Part shown: piece by piece, positions 25,436 to 35,462 of the stretch
Layout of the letters: each line of letters begins with the position of its first letter
How positions within the stretch are numbered: position 1 is the first letter of the stretch
Assembly: GCF_000315625.1 (NCBI RefSeq)
Contig: NW_005434569.1
Location: 71,327 to 135,326 of the forward strand
Direction of reading: 5' to 3'
Source of the DNA: Guillardia theta CCMP2712
Taxonomy: Eukaryota > Cryptophyceae > Pyrenomonadales > Geminigeraceae
DNA length: 64,000 bases
Position numbers and translations under genes: made by a program
The notes under the pieces: model-generated
Database searches by the model: none
What the model was told of the DNA's origin: nothing
The model's input: the letters and a program-made list of their open reading frames with translations, nothing else

Positions 25436-27361
25436 TCATCTCCTCCGCACTCTTTCCTCTCCCTCTCCTCTTCTTCTTCTCTCTCAGTTTGTTGTTCCTC
25501 ATCTCACAAGTCTTATTCAGGTGAAGTACCCGACCTATTTGCAAACGATGAGATGAGCAAGATCATTGATGCTGTTCGTCCCAAGGCAAAGGCTGCCGGC
25601 AGGTGAGACGCGTCAATGATGATGACGATGATGATCACGATGACGATGACGATGATGATGATGATTGCAAGGCTGGAGACAAAGGACTCTATCTATTCCT
25701 ACTTTGTCCAACTTTGTCGAGAGAATCTTCATTGCGTCCTTGCTTTCAGGTGATTTGAACGCCCTTTTCTTCTCTATCTCTCCTCGCTTTCTCTCTCTTC
25801 CTCCTCCTCGCCCTCCTCTCTTCATCTTGCCTCCTATCTTCGGCCACCACAACCAGCTTTCCTTCGCTCCTCACTTCTCCTCCTCTCTTGCTGATCTTCC
25901 GTCAGTCCCGTCGGAGATTCATTCAGGAATCGCCTCCGCATGTTCCCATCGCTCGTCAACTGCTGCACCATCGACTGGTTCATGTCATGGCCCGAGGACG
26001 CGCTCATATCCGTTGCTAAACAGTTCCTTGCCAAGGTGAACTCCCCGCATGCATCTCCTTCTCCCCTTGCTCCTCCTCCTCCTCCTCCTCCTCCTCCATC
26101 GCCCTCTCCCCCTCCCCCTTCTTCCTCCTCTCCCCTTCCTCCTCCTCTTCCTCTTCCTCCTCCTCTCCCTTCTTTGCCCCCCTCTCTTCCTCCTCTTCCT
26201 CCTTTATCTCCTTATTGTCTTCTTCCGCTACATCTACTACCACCTCCTCCTACATCTCCCTCCCTCACGACATCATCGTGAAACTTGCTCTCTCTCCCGT
26301 CCTCCTCTTCACCATCCTGCAGATCGATCTCGGCAGCACGGCTATCAGGAACGCCGTCTGCAACGTCTGCATGACCATCCACTCCTCCGTGCGCAGCTGC
26401 GCCGCCAAGTTCCTGCAAGAGCTTAGGAGGCACACCTACACCACTCCCACCAGCTACCTTGAGCTGATCAACATGTACACGTCGATGCTGGAGCAGGAGA
26501 GGAAGACCATCAACGACAAGGTGGAGCGCTACCAGAGCGGATGCGACAAGCTGGAGGCGACCAACGCCATGGTGTCGCAGCTCCAGGCTGAGATCATCAA
26601 GTTGCAGCCCGTGCTGGAGGTTGCGGGGAGAGAGACGACGGAGCTGATCAGTGTCGTCACCAAGGACAAGGAGGCGGCTGCTGTGGTGCAGGCCAACGTG
26701 GAGCAGGAGGCGACCAAGGTGAATCAGGCGACGAAGGAGGCAAATGCGATCAAGGAGGACGCACAGAAGGACCTGGACGAGGCTCTTCCTGCCTTCGACT
26801 CTGCGGTGAAGGCGCTCAAGGCGCTGAACAAGAACGACATCACGGAGATCAAGTCGTTCAGCAAGCCGCCGGAGATGGTGCAGACGGTGATGGAGGCTGT
26901 GTGTATCCTCAAGGGAGTGAAGCCCAACTGGGACGAGAGCAAGAAGGTGGGTGATCATTATCATGATGAAAAGGAGGAGGAGGAGGAGGAGGAGGAGGAG
27001 GAGGAGGAGGAGGAGATTGGTATATGACCTTACGTGATATGATGCTGCAGCTGCTGAACGACAACAACTTCCTCGTTGGTCTTGAAACCTATGACAAAGA
27101 CAATATCTCGGAAAAGATCATCCGCGGGCTTCAGAAATACATCAACAACCAAGATTTCGTGCCTGATAAGGTAAGATGAAGACAGATGAAATAGCAGGAG
27201 AAGCAAGGGATCAATGGAATACAGATAGTGATGAGACAGAGGGAGGGAGGGAGGGAGGGAAGGTGGGAGCGAGACAGAGCGGAAGAGAGAAGGGAGAGAG
27301 GGAGGAAGGAAAGGAGCACAGGGACGAGGACGAGGACGAGGATGAGGACGAGGACGAGGAT

Positions 27362-27403
<42 letters not shown>

Positions 27404-30400
27404 TTAGATGTTCGCAGGTCGAGAAGGTGTCCAAGGCCGCAAAGTCTCTCTGTATGTGGGTCAGGGCCATGGACGTGTACGCGCGAGTCGCCAAGAACGT
27501 CGAGCCGAAGAAGCAGAAGCTCGCAGAAGCTGAGAAGCAGGTGGGGAGCAGCTGGGCTGGTTGCCTGATGGACGGTCTTGTCCTTGCTGAACAGGTTCTG
27601 TAGGTGGCGGAGATGAGCAAACTGTTGGCGGCGAAGCAGAATGAGCTGCAGACGGTGCTGGATCGAGTGAGGGAGCTGGAGAACAAGCTGTCGGAGACGC
27701 TGAAGAAACGAGACGAGCTGCAGCAGCAGTCGGACGAATGTCAGGCGCGTCTGGGTCGAGCTGAACAGCTCACGGGTGAGAAGATCCGAGAGATTTGGCA
27801 GTTGATGATGATGATGATGATGGTGATGAGGATGATGATAAGGACGATGATGATGATGATGATGATGAGAACAATGATGATGATGATGATGAGAACAATG
27901 ATGACAACGATGATAACGATGGACGATCAGGCGGCCTTGCAAGTGAGCAGAGGAGGTGGACGGCGGAGCTGAAGCAGCTCAACCAGGACAAGATCGATCT
28001 CATTGGCAACATCCTCCTCTCCGCCGGCTCCATCGCCTACTCGGGGCCCTTCACCTCCACCTTCCGGCACCAGCTCATCCAGGAGTGGGTCGCCTCTTGC
28101 AAGGAGTATGAGATCCCCGTCGACAACCATTTCACTCTCGAGCGCGTCCTCGGGGACCCTCCCGAAGTCCGTCAGTGGAACATCCAAGGGCTGCCTGCTG
28201 ACCCTCTCTCCGTCGAGAACGGCATCATCGTAACCCGCGGCCGTCGCTGGCCTCTAATGATCGATCCGCAGACGCAGGCGAACAGGTGGATCAGAGCGAT
28301 GGAGAAGAAGAACAGGATCCAGGTGATCAAGCTTACTGAGAGCACCTACCTCCGCACCCTCGAGAACTGCATCCGGGTCGGCAACCCCGTGCTGCTGGAG
28401 AACGTGGAGGAGAATCTCGACCCAGCTCTAGAGCCCGTGCTCTCCCGCCAGGTCTTCAAGCAGCAGGGTCGCCTCCTTATCCGCCTCGGTGACACGGACG
28501 TGGACTACAGCCCGGACTTTCGCTTCTACGTTACTAGCAAGCTGCCGAACCCCCACTACCCCCCCGAGATCTGCGTCAAGGTGACGGTAGTCAACTTCAC
28601 GGTGACGCCCAAGGGCCTCGAGGACCAGCTGCTGGTGCAGGTGGTGGCGCACGAACGGCCGGAGCTCGAGGAAGAGAAGAACAACCTCGTGCTGCAGATC
28701 GCGACCGGGCAGAAGCAGCTCAAGGACATCGAGGACAAGATCCTGCACATGCTCGCCGTGTCGCAGGGGAACATCCTGGACGACACAGAGCTCATCGAGA
28801 CGCTGGGAGCGAGCAAGACAACGTCGGTCGAGATCAATTCCCAGCTCGCCCAGGCCTCGGAGACTAAGACGAAGATCGACACAGCATGTGAGGGCTACCG
28901 GCCCGTGGCGAAGAGAGGAGCGCTCCTGTACTTCGTGGTGGCAGACCTGGCAGGGATCGACCCCATGTACCAGTACTCCCTCCAGTTCTTCGTGAAGCTC
29001 TTCAACAGCTCTATGGACCGAGCGGCTCACAGTGAGGACCTGGAGGAGAGGGTTCAGACCATGATCCGCGTTATCACCGAGGACGTGTACACTCAAGTGT
29101 GCCGGGGGCTCTTCGAAAAGGACAAGAAACTTTTCTCGTTCCTCATCACCGTCCAGATCCTCCGGATGGAGCAGGAGAGCATCTCCGACGGAGAGTGGTC
29201 CTTCTTCCTCACCAAGGGAGGCTTCGTGGACGAGAACGACCTCCCTCTGAACCCGGCAGAGGACTTCATCAACAAGACAGTGCTCGGAGGGCTCAAGAAC
29301 CTCGACGCGATCCCGACGTTCCACGGGGTGCTGGACAGCTTCAGGCAGGAGACGGAAGCATGGAGGGAATGGTGTCAAAACGACTCTCCTCAGGACCTGA
29401 AGCTGCCAGCTGGATGGGGGGAGCGGCTAAACGCCTTTCAGCAGCTGATGCTCATGCGAGTGCTGCGCGACGAGAAGGTCGTGGCGGCGGTAACGATCTT
29501 CATCCTCAACAACGTGGGGAAGTTCTTCGTGGACGTGCCCGCCTTCGACCTCGCGTCCTCGTACAAGGACTCCTCTCCCCTCATCCCCATCATCTTCGTG
29601 CTCTCGACGGGAGCAGACCCGACGCTCTACCTGCAGAACCTGGCCAGGGACATGGGCTTCTTCGAGCGGCTGAAGATGATCTCGCTGGGGCAGGGGCAGG
29701 GCCCCATCGCTGAGTCGCTCATCTCCATGGGGAGGGAGGGAGGAGACTGGGTGTGCCTGCAGAACTGTCACCTTGCTTCCTCGTGGATGCCTGAGCTCGA
29801 GAAGCTGCTGGAGAGCCATCAAAGCCTCAAGCTGCACGAAGACTTCCGGCTGTGGCTGACCTCGATGCCCTCCAAGGTGTTCCCAGCTAGCGTCCTGCAG
29901 TCTGGGATCAAGCTGACCAACGAGCCTCCCAAGGGGCTGAGAGCGAACCTGAAGCGAACGTACGAGGACTTGACGGAGGAGGAGTTTGAATACTTCGACG
30001 TCAAGGAGGGCCTTGAGGACAAGGACAACAAGAGTCGAGCATGGAAGAAGCTGCTCTTCGGCCTGAGCTTCTTTCACGCGAGCATTCAAGAGAGGAGGAA
30101 GTACGGAGCCATCGGCTGGAACATCCGGTACGAGTGGAACCAGTCGGACCTGCTCACCGCCATGGCGAACTTGCGCATGTACCTGGAGGAGCAGAGCGAG
30201 GTCCCGTACGAGACTCTGAGATATGTGGTGGGAGATGTCAACTACGGAGGAAGAGTGACGGACTACATGGACCAGCGATGTGTTGCTGCTATCCTGAGCA
30301 CCTACTTCTGCGACGAGGCTGTCCGCGACGACAACTACAGGTACACCGAGGATGGCAAGTACTATGCCCCCGTACGAGGAGGCATCGAGGACACTCGGGA

Positions 30401-31566
30401 GTATGTCGACAACCTGCCCTTGCTCGATCGCCCCGAAGTGTTCGGCCTCCATCGCAACGCGGCCATCGCCTTCGAGAACAGCGAGACCAAGTACTTTGTG
30501 GAGACGATCATCTCCATCCAGCCTCGCAGCGGGGGAGGAGGAGGAGGCAAGTCGACGGATGAGATCGCTGCCGAGCTAGCAGCGGATCTTGCGAGCAAGC
30601 TGCCTGCGGTAATGGAGAGAATCTTTGTGCTTCAGCCCTGACTCGTTCCTCTTGCAGGCGCTGACCGACAAGAACGCGGCGGAAGCAACCTTCGTCAAGG
30701 ACAAGAACGGGGCCATGAACTCTCTGGGAACCTTCCTGCAGATTGAGATGGGCAAGTTCAACAAGCTGCTCAAGGCCATGTCGACGTCTCTCGACGAGCT
30801 TCAAAGGGCCATCAAGGGTACCATAGTCATGTCAGCGCAACTGGACGCCATGTATCAGGCTCTCATCTTCCAGCGGGTCCCCGACGTCTGGTCCAACGTT
30901 GGGTACCTCTCCCTCAAGCCCCTCGGCTCCTGGATCAAGGACTTCACGCAGAGGATGGACTTCATGTCCAGGTGGATCGAGCACGGACCCCCGGACGCCT
31001 TCTGGATGTCGGCCTTCTTCTTCCCGCAGGGCTACATGACCGCAGCGCTGCAGATGTACGCGAGGAACACCATGATAGCCATCGACACCCTCGACTTCCG
31101 CACTCAAGTCCTCGCCATCACTCCCGAAGAAGTCGTCTCCAGCCCCAAGCAGGTGAGCCTCCTCCTGACCTCCCCCAGCAGGAGCTCATGGTGGTGCAGG
31201 GCGTCTACTTCTATGGCTCCTTCGTGGAGGGCGCGAGGTGGGATAGCAAGACAGGCTCGCTGGAGGAGAGCCACGTCGGGGAGACTCACGTGTACATGCC
31301 TGTCATCTGGCTCGACCCCATAGTCAAGGACGACTCCTACGGCCGCGAGCCCGGCACGTACAACTGCCCCTTCTACAAGGCAAGGGAGGAGCTGAGAAAG
31401 CAGAGAGACTGACTGCCCCCTTCAGGTCTCCTCGCGTGCTGGGACGCTCTCCACGACCGGTCACTCCACCAACTACATCAGAAGCCTTCAGCTCCCGGCT
31501 GGCAACAGCTCATCAGAGCACTGGGTGAGAAGGTCCGTAGCGCTGCTGTCGTCGTTGGACGACTAG
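17713..31566 (+). CDS. Axonemal dynein heavy chain (inner-arm type, DNAH6-like), 13 exons, about 4,053 aa
   Basis: ATP-driven minus-end microtubule motor of the ciliary axoneme. Exons by my reconstruction: 17713-20647, 20880-25265, 25521-25602, 25672-25749, 25906-26035, 26323-26946, 27051-27170, 27418-27540, 27604-27775, 27931-30608, 30658-31152, 31182-31379, 31426-31566. They total 12,162 nt and stay in frame throughout. The N-terminal tail (exon 1) includes YDLVVVPREE. The linker follows (DVFILGG, WMYLESIFGAPDIQ). AAA1 has P-loop GPAGTGKTE (about 22125) and Walker B ACFDEFN. AAA2 has GVTAVGKTT (about 22970), AAA3 GGNSGVGKT with FFIDDLNMP, AAA4 GVGGSGRQS. Stalk coiled coils flank the microtubule-binding tip (26470-27770). 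AAA5/6 and a C-terminal domain end GTLSTTGHSTNYI...SSLDD. The length suits single-headed inner-arm dyneins. The DNAH6 affinity rests on the N-terminal resemblance only. The last intron uses a GC donor. Confidence 0.93.
25316..25435. repeat. (CTCCTG)n array in dynein intron 2
   Basis: About 20 hexamer units, with CTCCCG variants at the left end, occupying most of the intron 25266-25520 on the sense strand, before the 3' splice site at 25520. Confidence 0.95.
26971..27015. repeat. (GGA)n tract in dynein intron 6
   Basis: About 15 GGA units in the intron 26947-27050; purine-rich on the sense strand. Confidence 0.9.
27322..27402. repeat. (GAGGAC/GATGAG)n array in dynein intron 7
   Basis: Hexamer array of GACGAG/GATGAG units filling the 3' half of the intron 27171-27417. 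Confidence 0.9.
27803..27926. repeat. (ATG)n-type array in dynein intron 9
   Basis: Degenerate GAT/ATG triplets make up nearly all of the intron 27776-27930. One frame through it is open into exon 10 and translates as poly-Asp, which could be mistaken for coding. Confidence 0.9.
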
Positions 31567-31807
31567 CGCCGAGTGGAGCGCGAAGATTTGCCGAGTAAAC
31601 AAAGACATGTAGCGATCAAGGTTGCTTTCCCAACAAGTTGCCTGTCGATCTGTGCTTCGATTCCATCACGAAAGCCTTGTCTGTGGGAGAGGTCAGGCTG
31701 AGAACAATCATATCCAAGCTCTCACTGTTCTTGGAGGCAAGTTTCCTCCCCCGACTGATCCACAAACCAATCAACGCGTGAGAGCTGAGAGTGAAGCAGC
31801 ATGAATC

Positions 31808-32458
31808 TCACATCTCTTCCAACTCCTTGCGGTCCAGCTCCATCTTCTCCATCGTCTTCGACAACTTGTAGTCGTCTATCGCCATCTGCAAGATAGACAC
31901 TCCCCTGACAAGCTTCCCGTCACAGAGTGTTCTGATGGTCATCAACTGATCTCACCGTCGCTGCAGGTAGTGAGGGGTGCAGTCTCTGACCCTCTTGGGA
32001 CTCACGTCATGACAGCTGCTCCCTTGCTCTGAGCGCATCGGACTAGAACGCTCTAGCCCGAGATATCAGACGAGTGGAGAAAAGTTTGCTCACACCTGTG
32101 AGACTCGATCGGCTCGTGTCTTGTAGGTTTGAGTACATCTGCTGGATTGTGTTCCTGTTATCCTCGTCATCGTCGTCAAGAGTTTGCGCATGCGCAGCAC
32201 CCAGGAGACAGCCTGCTGTTGCTCAGCCTCCAGCTTGCATGTCCGTTTTGAGCTGAAGCTTGAACGGCTCTCAGGTCAGCTGGAGGGGCCTGCGACTTGT
32301 CGTGTCACATGTTACAACAAGCGCTTCATTCTCCTCACTCGATTCGCAAGGAGTTTGCCGGCAGTGTTGAAGAACGCGTCCCATGGCGGCTTTGAGGGCG
32401 ACGACGAAGACACGGTCAGGCGCGAGAGCTTTGCAGTCTGCTTGCTTCAGTCACTGAA

Positions 32459-32543
<85 letters not shown>

Positions 32544-34140
32544 CACTTTGTTGTTCCCGGGCGTGCTTCCTGCTGTGAGATCCTGACGGCTGGACATGAC
32601 CTGGGACCTCGTCAGGAAGACGAGAGCGTCTCTTGAAGTTGCAAGTACATCCATGAAGGGCGAATGGCTCTGCATGCACTCCCTCCTTGTAACGATCACA
32701 TGTGGGTGTAAAGACTTTCTCTTTGTGTTGAGACTGTTGAGAATCAACGCTGAGGGCAGCGATCAACGATCGAATGCATGCAGGACAAATACAAGTGGAG
32801 GATTCGAGATGGAGCATGGAGATAGGCAGAGGTCAAGCAGGAGAAAATGAAGCATCAGGTCACAGACCATCTCTCTCAACCAAAGTGCCGACATCCCTCA
32901 GGTTGTAAAGGTCCTTGGATGTGATCTTCATCACATTCATTTCCTGCGTGACAGCAAAGTCAAGAGCCCAATCCAAACAGTCACAACGTACTTCGATGTC
33001 TTTGTTTTTCCCTGCTGTATTGAAAAATTTGCTCCGAAACAATCTTCTAACTTCCTCGCGTATCTGAAGCAAGTGGAGCATCACTGTAGCTACATTCGAG
33101 GTGCAACTTGCAGCAGTACGTGAAGTTGATACGCTGAGGGGTAAGTCTGACAACAGATATCTACTGAGGTGAGTTGAAGAATCTCGAAAAACGCTCTCTC
33201 TCTGCTCAAGTTTCTGCAGCACAAGTGTTCACAATGTTCACACTGACAGAAGTAGGCAGCACTTGGTGTCGCTGTATCTCAGAACAATGGTCCGGTAGGA
33301 AGTAGAGAGAGATTCGACGATCTCCTGCTCTTTGGCATGGTGGACTGACCCGCTGATCTCCCACAGCTCTGACGAGGAGCATGTGAGCTAGGAGCATCAT
33401 GAAAGGGATCACCTTCAAACGGAAAGTCCTGTCGTTCGTCATCGATCCACATGCTCTTCTTCTCATCAAGGAGGCTGATACACCAACATGTCACATCGAC
33501 CAGCATCGCAAGTACTTGTTCAACTTCATCAGCTGCTGTCTGACAGCATCCAGGTGTAGGTAGTCCACCAGCGAGGGAAAGAACTCGTCAGCGAGCGGCA
33601 TGTTGCCAAACTTGGAGATGAAGTTCTTGACCTGACCACGACTGTCAAGGACTGAGAGAGGACAGTTGCAGATAACGTCGTCGTGAGTGATTCCTCGCTG
33701 ATGCAGGACGACGTCGTAGATCCGGGATGAAAGCTGTATCAGCAGGTTCAGGAGAAGAGGAGGAGAGGAGGAGAGGAGGAGAGGAGGAGAGGAGGAGAGG
33801 AGGAGAGGAGGAGAGGAGGAGAGGAGGAGAGGAGGAGAGGAGGAGAGGAGGAGAGGAGGAGAGGAGGAGAGGAGGAGAGGAGGAGAGGAGGAGAGGAGGA
33901 GAGGAGGAGAGGAGGAGAGGAGGAGAGGAGGAGAGGAGGAGAGGAGGAGAGGAGAAAAAACAAGAAGACCAGGTTATCCTTGATCTCTATCCACACTCGA
34001 CTCCCAAAGGTCAAGTCAATCTCTCGCTTGTCACTTCTTCCCAACGTCTGCGCGGCAGTGACGGTCGTATGGCGATCACTGACGCTCAGGCTCTCTGCGC
34101 TGCCTTCTTGGTAACTCGAGCTCTTCCTGGACAGCGACAT
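31808..34140 (-). CDS. Unrecognised multi-exon gene convergent with dynein
   Basis: ATG at 34140 begins MSLSRKSSSYQEGSAESLSV, continuing to DLTFGSRVWIEIKDN. After a repeat-filled intron, an exon at about 33723-33514 encodes LSSRIYDVVLHQRGITHDD, then VDYLHLDAVRQQLMKLNKYL. Further exons: LLDEKKSMWIDDERQDFPFE, then (33170-32880) VRRLFRSKFFNTAGKNKDIE to KDLYNLRDVGTLVERD. After a long intron with a CAG/CTG repeat come TAKLSRLTVSSSSPSKPPWD, LDDDDEDNRNTIQQMYSNLQ, SSPMRSEQGSSCHD and LMTIRTLCDGKLVRGVSILQ. The end MEKMELDRKELEEM stops at 31808-31810. Exon composition and splice sites are convincing, but no domain was recognised. FFNTAGK occurs in two exons. Neighbourhood (242 bp from the dynein stop) hints at but does not prove a ciliary role. 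Exon borders are approximate. Confidence 0.55.
32461..32541. repeat. (CAG)27 trinucleotide repeat
   Basis: A pure run of about 27 CAG units on the plus strand, that is CTG on the sense strand of the minus gene. By my exon model it lies in an intron, although open frames cross it as poly-Ala or poly-Leu. Confidence 0.95.
33757..33954. repeat. (GAGGAGGA)n array
   Basis: About 200 bp of a perfect 8-bp unit GAGGAGGA on the plus strand, giving a long pyrimidine tract on the sense strand of the minus gene. It lies just upstream of a 3' splice site (CTGATACAG at about 33724). Confidence 0.95.
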
Positions 34141-34436
34141 CCTCCACTAGTGTCGGCGTCTCCCTTGCTGTGGAGCATGCAGCATGGTCTCAACGCTCGT
34201 CGATCACATCATCTAATGTCTGTCGCATGTCGCTCCTCGCGCGCATCGCTCAGCAACTTCGTAAGAGCCTCCGACCATACCGGTGTGCGGTTGCCATGGC
34301 AGGCTCAACTCTCCAACGGGGCGGTACTACGGTACGGGGATAGTCAGGCGGGCCGGCCAGGGCCAGGCACCGGAGGCCCGAGTGACTGAGACATTGAGTT
34401 CTCAGCCTGCCAGGCTGTGAGTGACAATCGACCAGG

Positions 34437-34717
34437 CTTTACTCAAAGTTAAGTTAAAAATCAGTACGAGGACAATCGGATGATCAGGAGAGTCGAGGAG
34501 GCTTCGGACCCTGACACTGTCGCCGCGGCACAGGCCAAACGGCGAGCCTGACTGAGAGAAAAGACAGCGAGAACCAAACCCAATCCTGCCGCCGGACTGC
34601 TGCCCCCCAAGTTAACCGTGATACCAAGTTCACAGTCCCCCGCGCGGCCCGGCCATGCCCGGCATCGCTCAGTGCCACGGGGCATGGCCGCGCTTTTTAA
34701 CTTAACTTTGAGTAAAG
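34437..34717. mobile_element. Putative 281-bp MITE-like element with perfect 24-bp terminal inverted repeats
   Basis: Left end (34437-34460) begins CTTTACTCAAAGTTAAG and continues TTAAAAA. Right end (34694-34717) is its exact reverse complement, ending CTTTGAGTAAAG. The 233-bp interior is GC-rich and non-coding. Flanks CAGG and AAGG give no clear target-site duplication. The structure is directly visible; calling it a transposon is inference. Confidence 0.5.
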
Positions 34718-34894
34718 AAGGACAATCCCGGCCCATGCCGGGGCCCGGTACCAGGCCGGGCCGCCCGGCGCCCCCGATCGATCGGACCATCAAGTCACGG
34801 TCAGTGACTGAGAGTTTGCGCAATTGCGACTCCGAGGCGGGCTGTGCCATGATAAAGATTCTGCCACTTTGCCTTCGGCGCGCGGAGCGGTAAC

Positions 34895-34923
34895 TTTTCA
34901 AATTTTGTTATCAAATTTGAAAA
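34895..34923. repeat. Hairpin, 11-bp arms and 7-nt loop
   Basis: TTTTCAAATTT at 34895-34905 is perfectly complementary to AAATTTGAAAA at 34913-34923, with loop TGTTATC. Confidence 0.8.
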
Positions 34924-35462
34924 TTCAGAACAGCCAACCAAAAGCTTCACCTGAATTCGGACACGAACCAAAAACGAAAAAGATTTGGTTTCCACCGGAC
35001 TCCGATTGGTGCGGACAGACACCTGCCTAAGCAGTTCCTAGGACCCTGGTGGTAGAGCTGCCTAGTGGACAGTCCAGCCCAACATGGCAGCCAGACAGGA
35101 GCGGAGGGAGTGAAGGACAAGGCAGGAGAGGATAGCGTGCGAGTTTTTGACAGGACAGGACAGGATATGACAGTGTAAGATAGACGAGGTGAGGAGAAGA
35201 CCCGAGAGGAGAGGAGAGGAGAGGAGAGGAGAGAAGAGAAGGAGGGGGGGAAGGAGTGAGGCGAATAACAGAAACAGGGCAGAGAGAACAATAGAAGAGC
35301 AGTAGGTGTAAGTGGATAGACAATTGAAGTGGACAGAGCTGATTCTGTGGGACACTTTACAAAAAGTATCAAGGCGCGAAGAGATTTCAAGCTTTTGATC
35401 ACTTTGCGAGGATACCCGGAAGCATTCCTTGTACAACCCTAGGACTGAAATATCCTTGTACC

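Larger units (their letters stand above)
34141..35462. other. Intergenic region with GC-rich and inverted-repeat structures
   Basis: Separates the divergent gene at 34140 (-) from the Zn2Cys6 gene at 35463 (+). GC-rich from about 34330 to 34800, AT-rich around 34900, then a purine-rich GAGGAGAGGA run at 35205-35250. No coding exon recognised. The inverted-repeat element and hairpin are listed separately. Confidence 0.6.

Noticed and set aside
32184-32817. Poly-Ala, poly-Leu or poly-Cys proteins across the CAG repeat
   Set aside because: All six frames are open through a pure triplet run; the splice model of the minus gene puts it in an intron.
33727-34389. Arg/Glu-rich protein of 220 aa on the plus strand
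   Set aside because: It is only the GAGGAGGA array plus antisense of the minus-strand gene's first exon.
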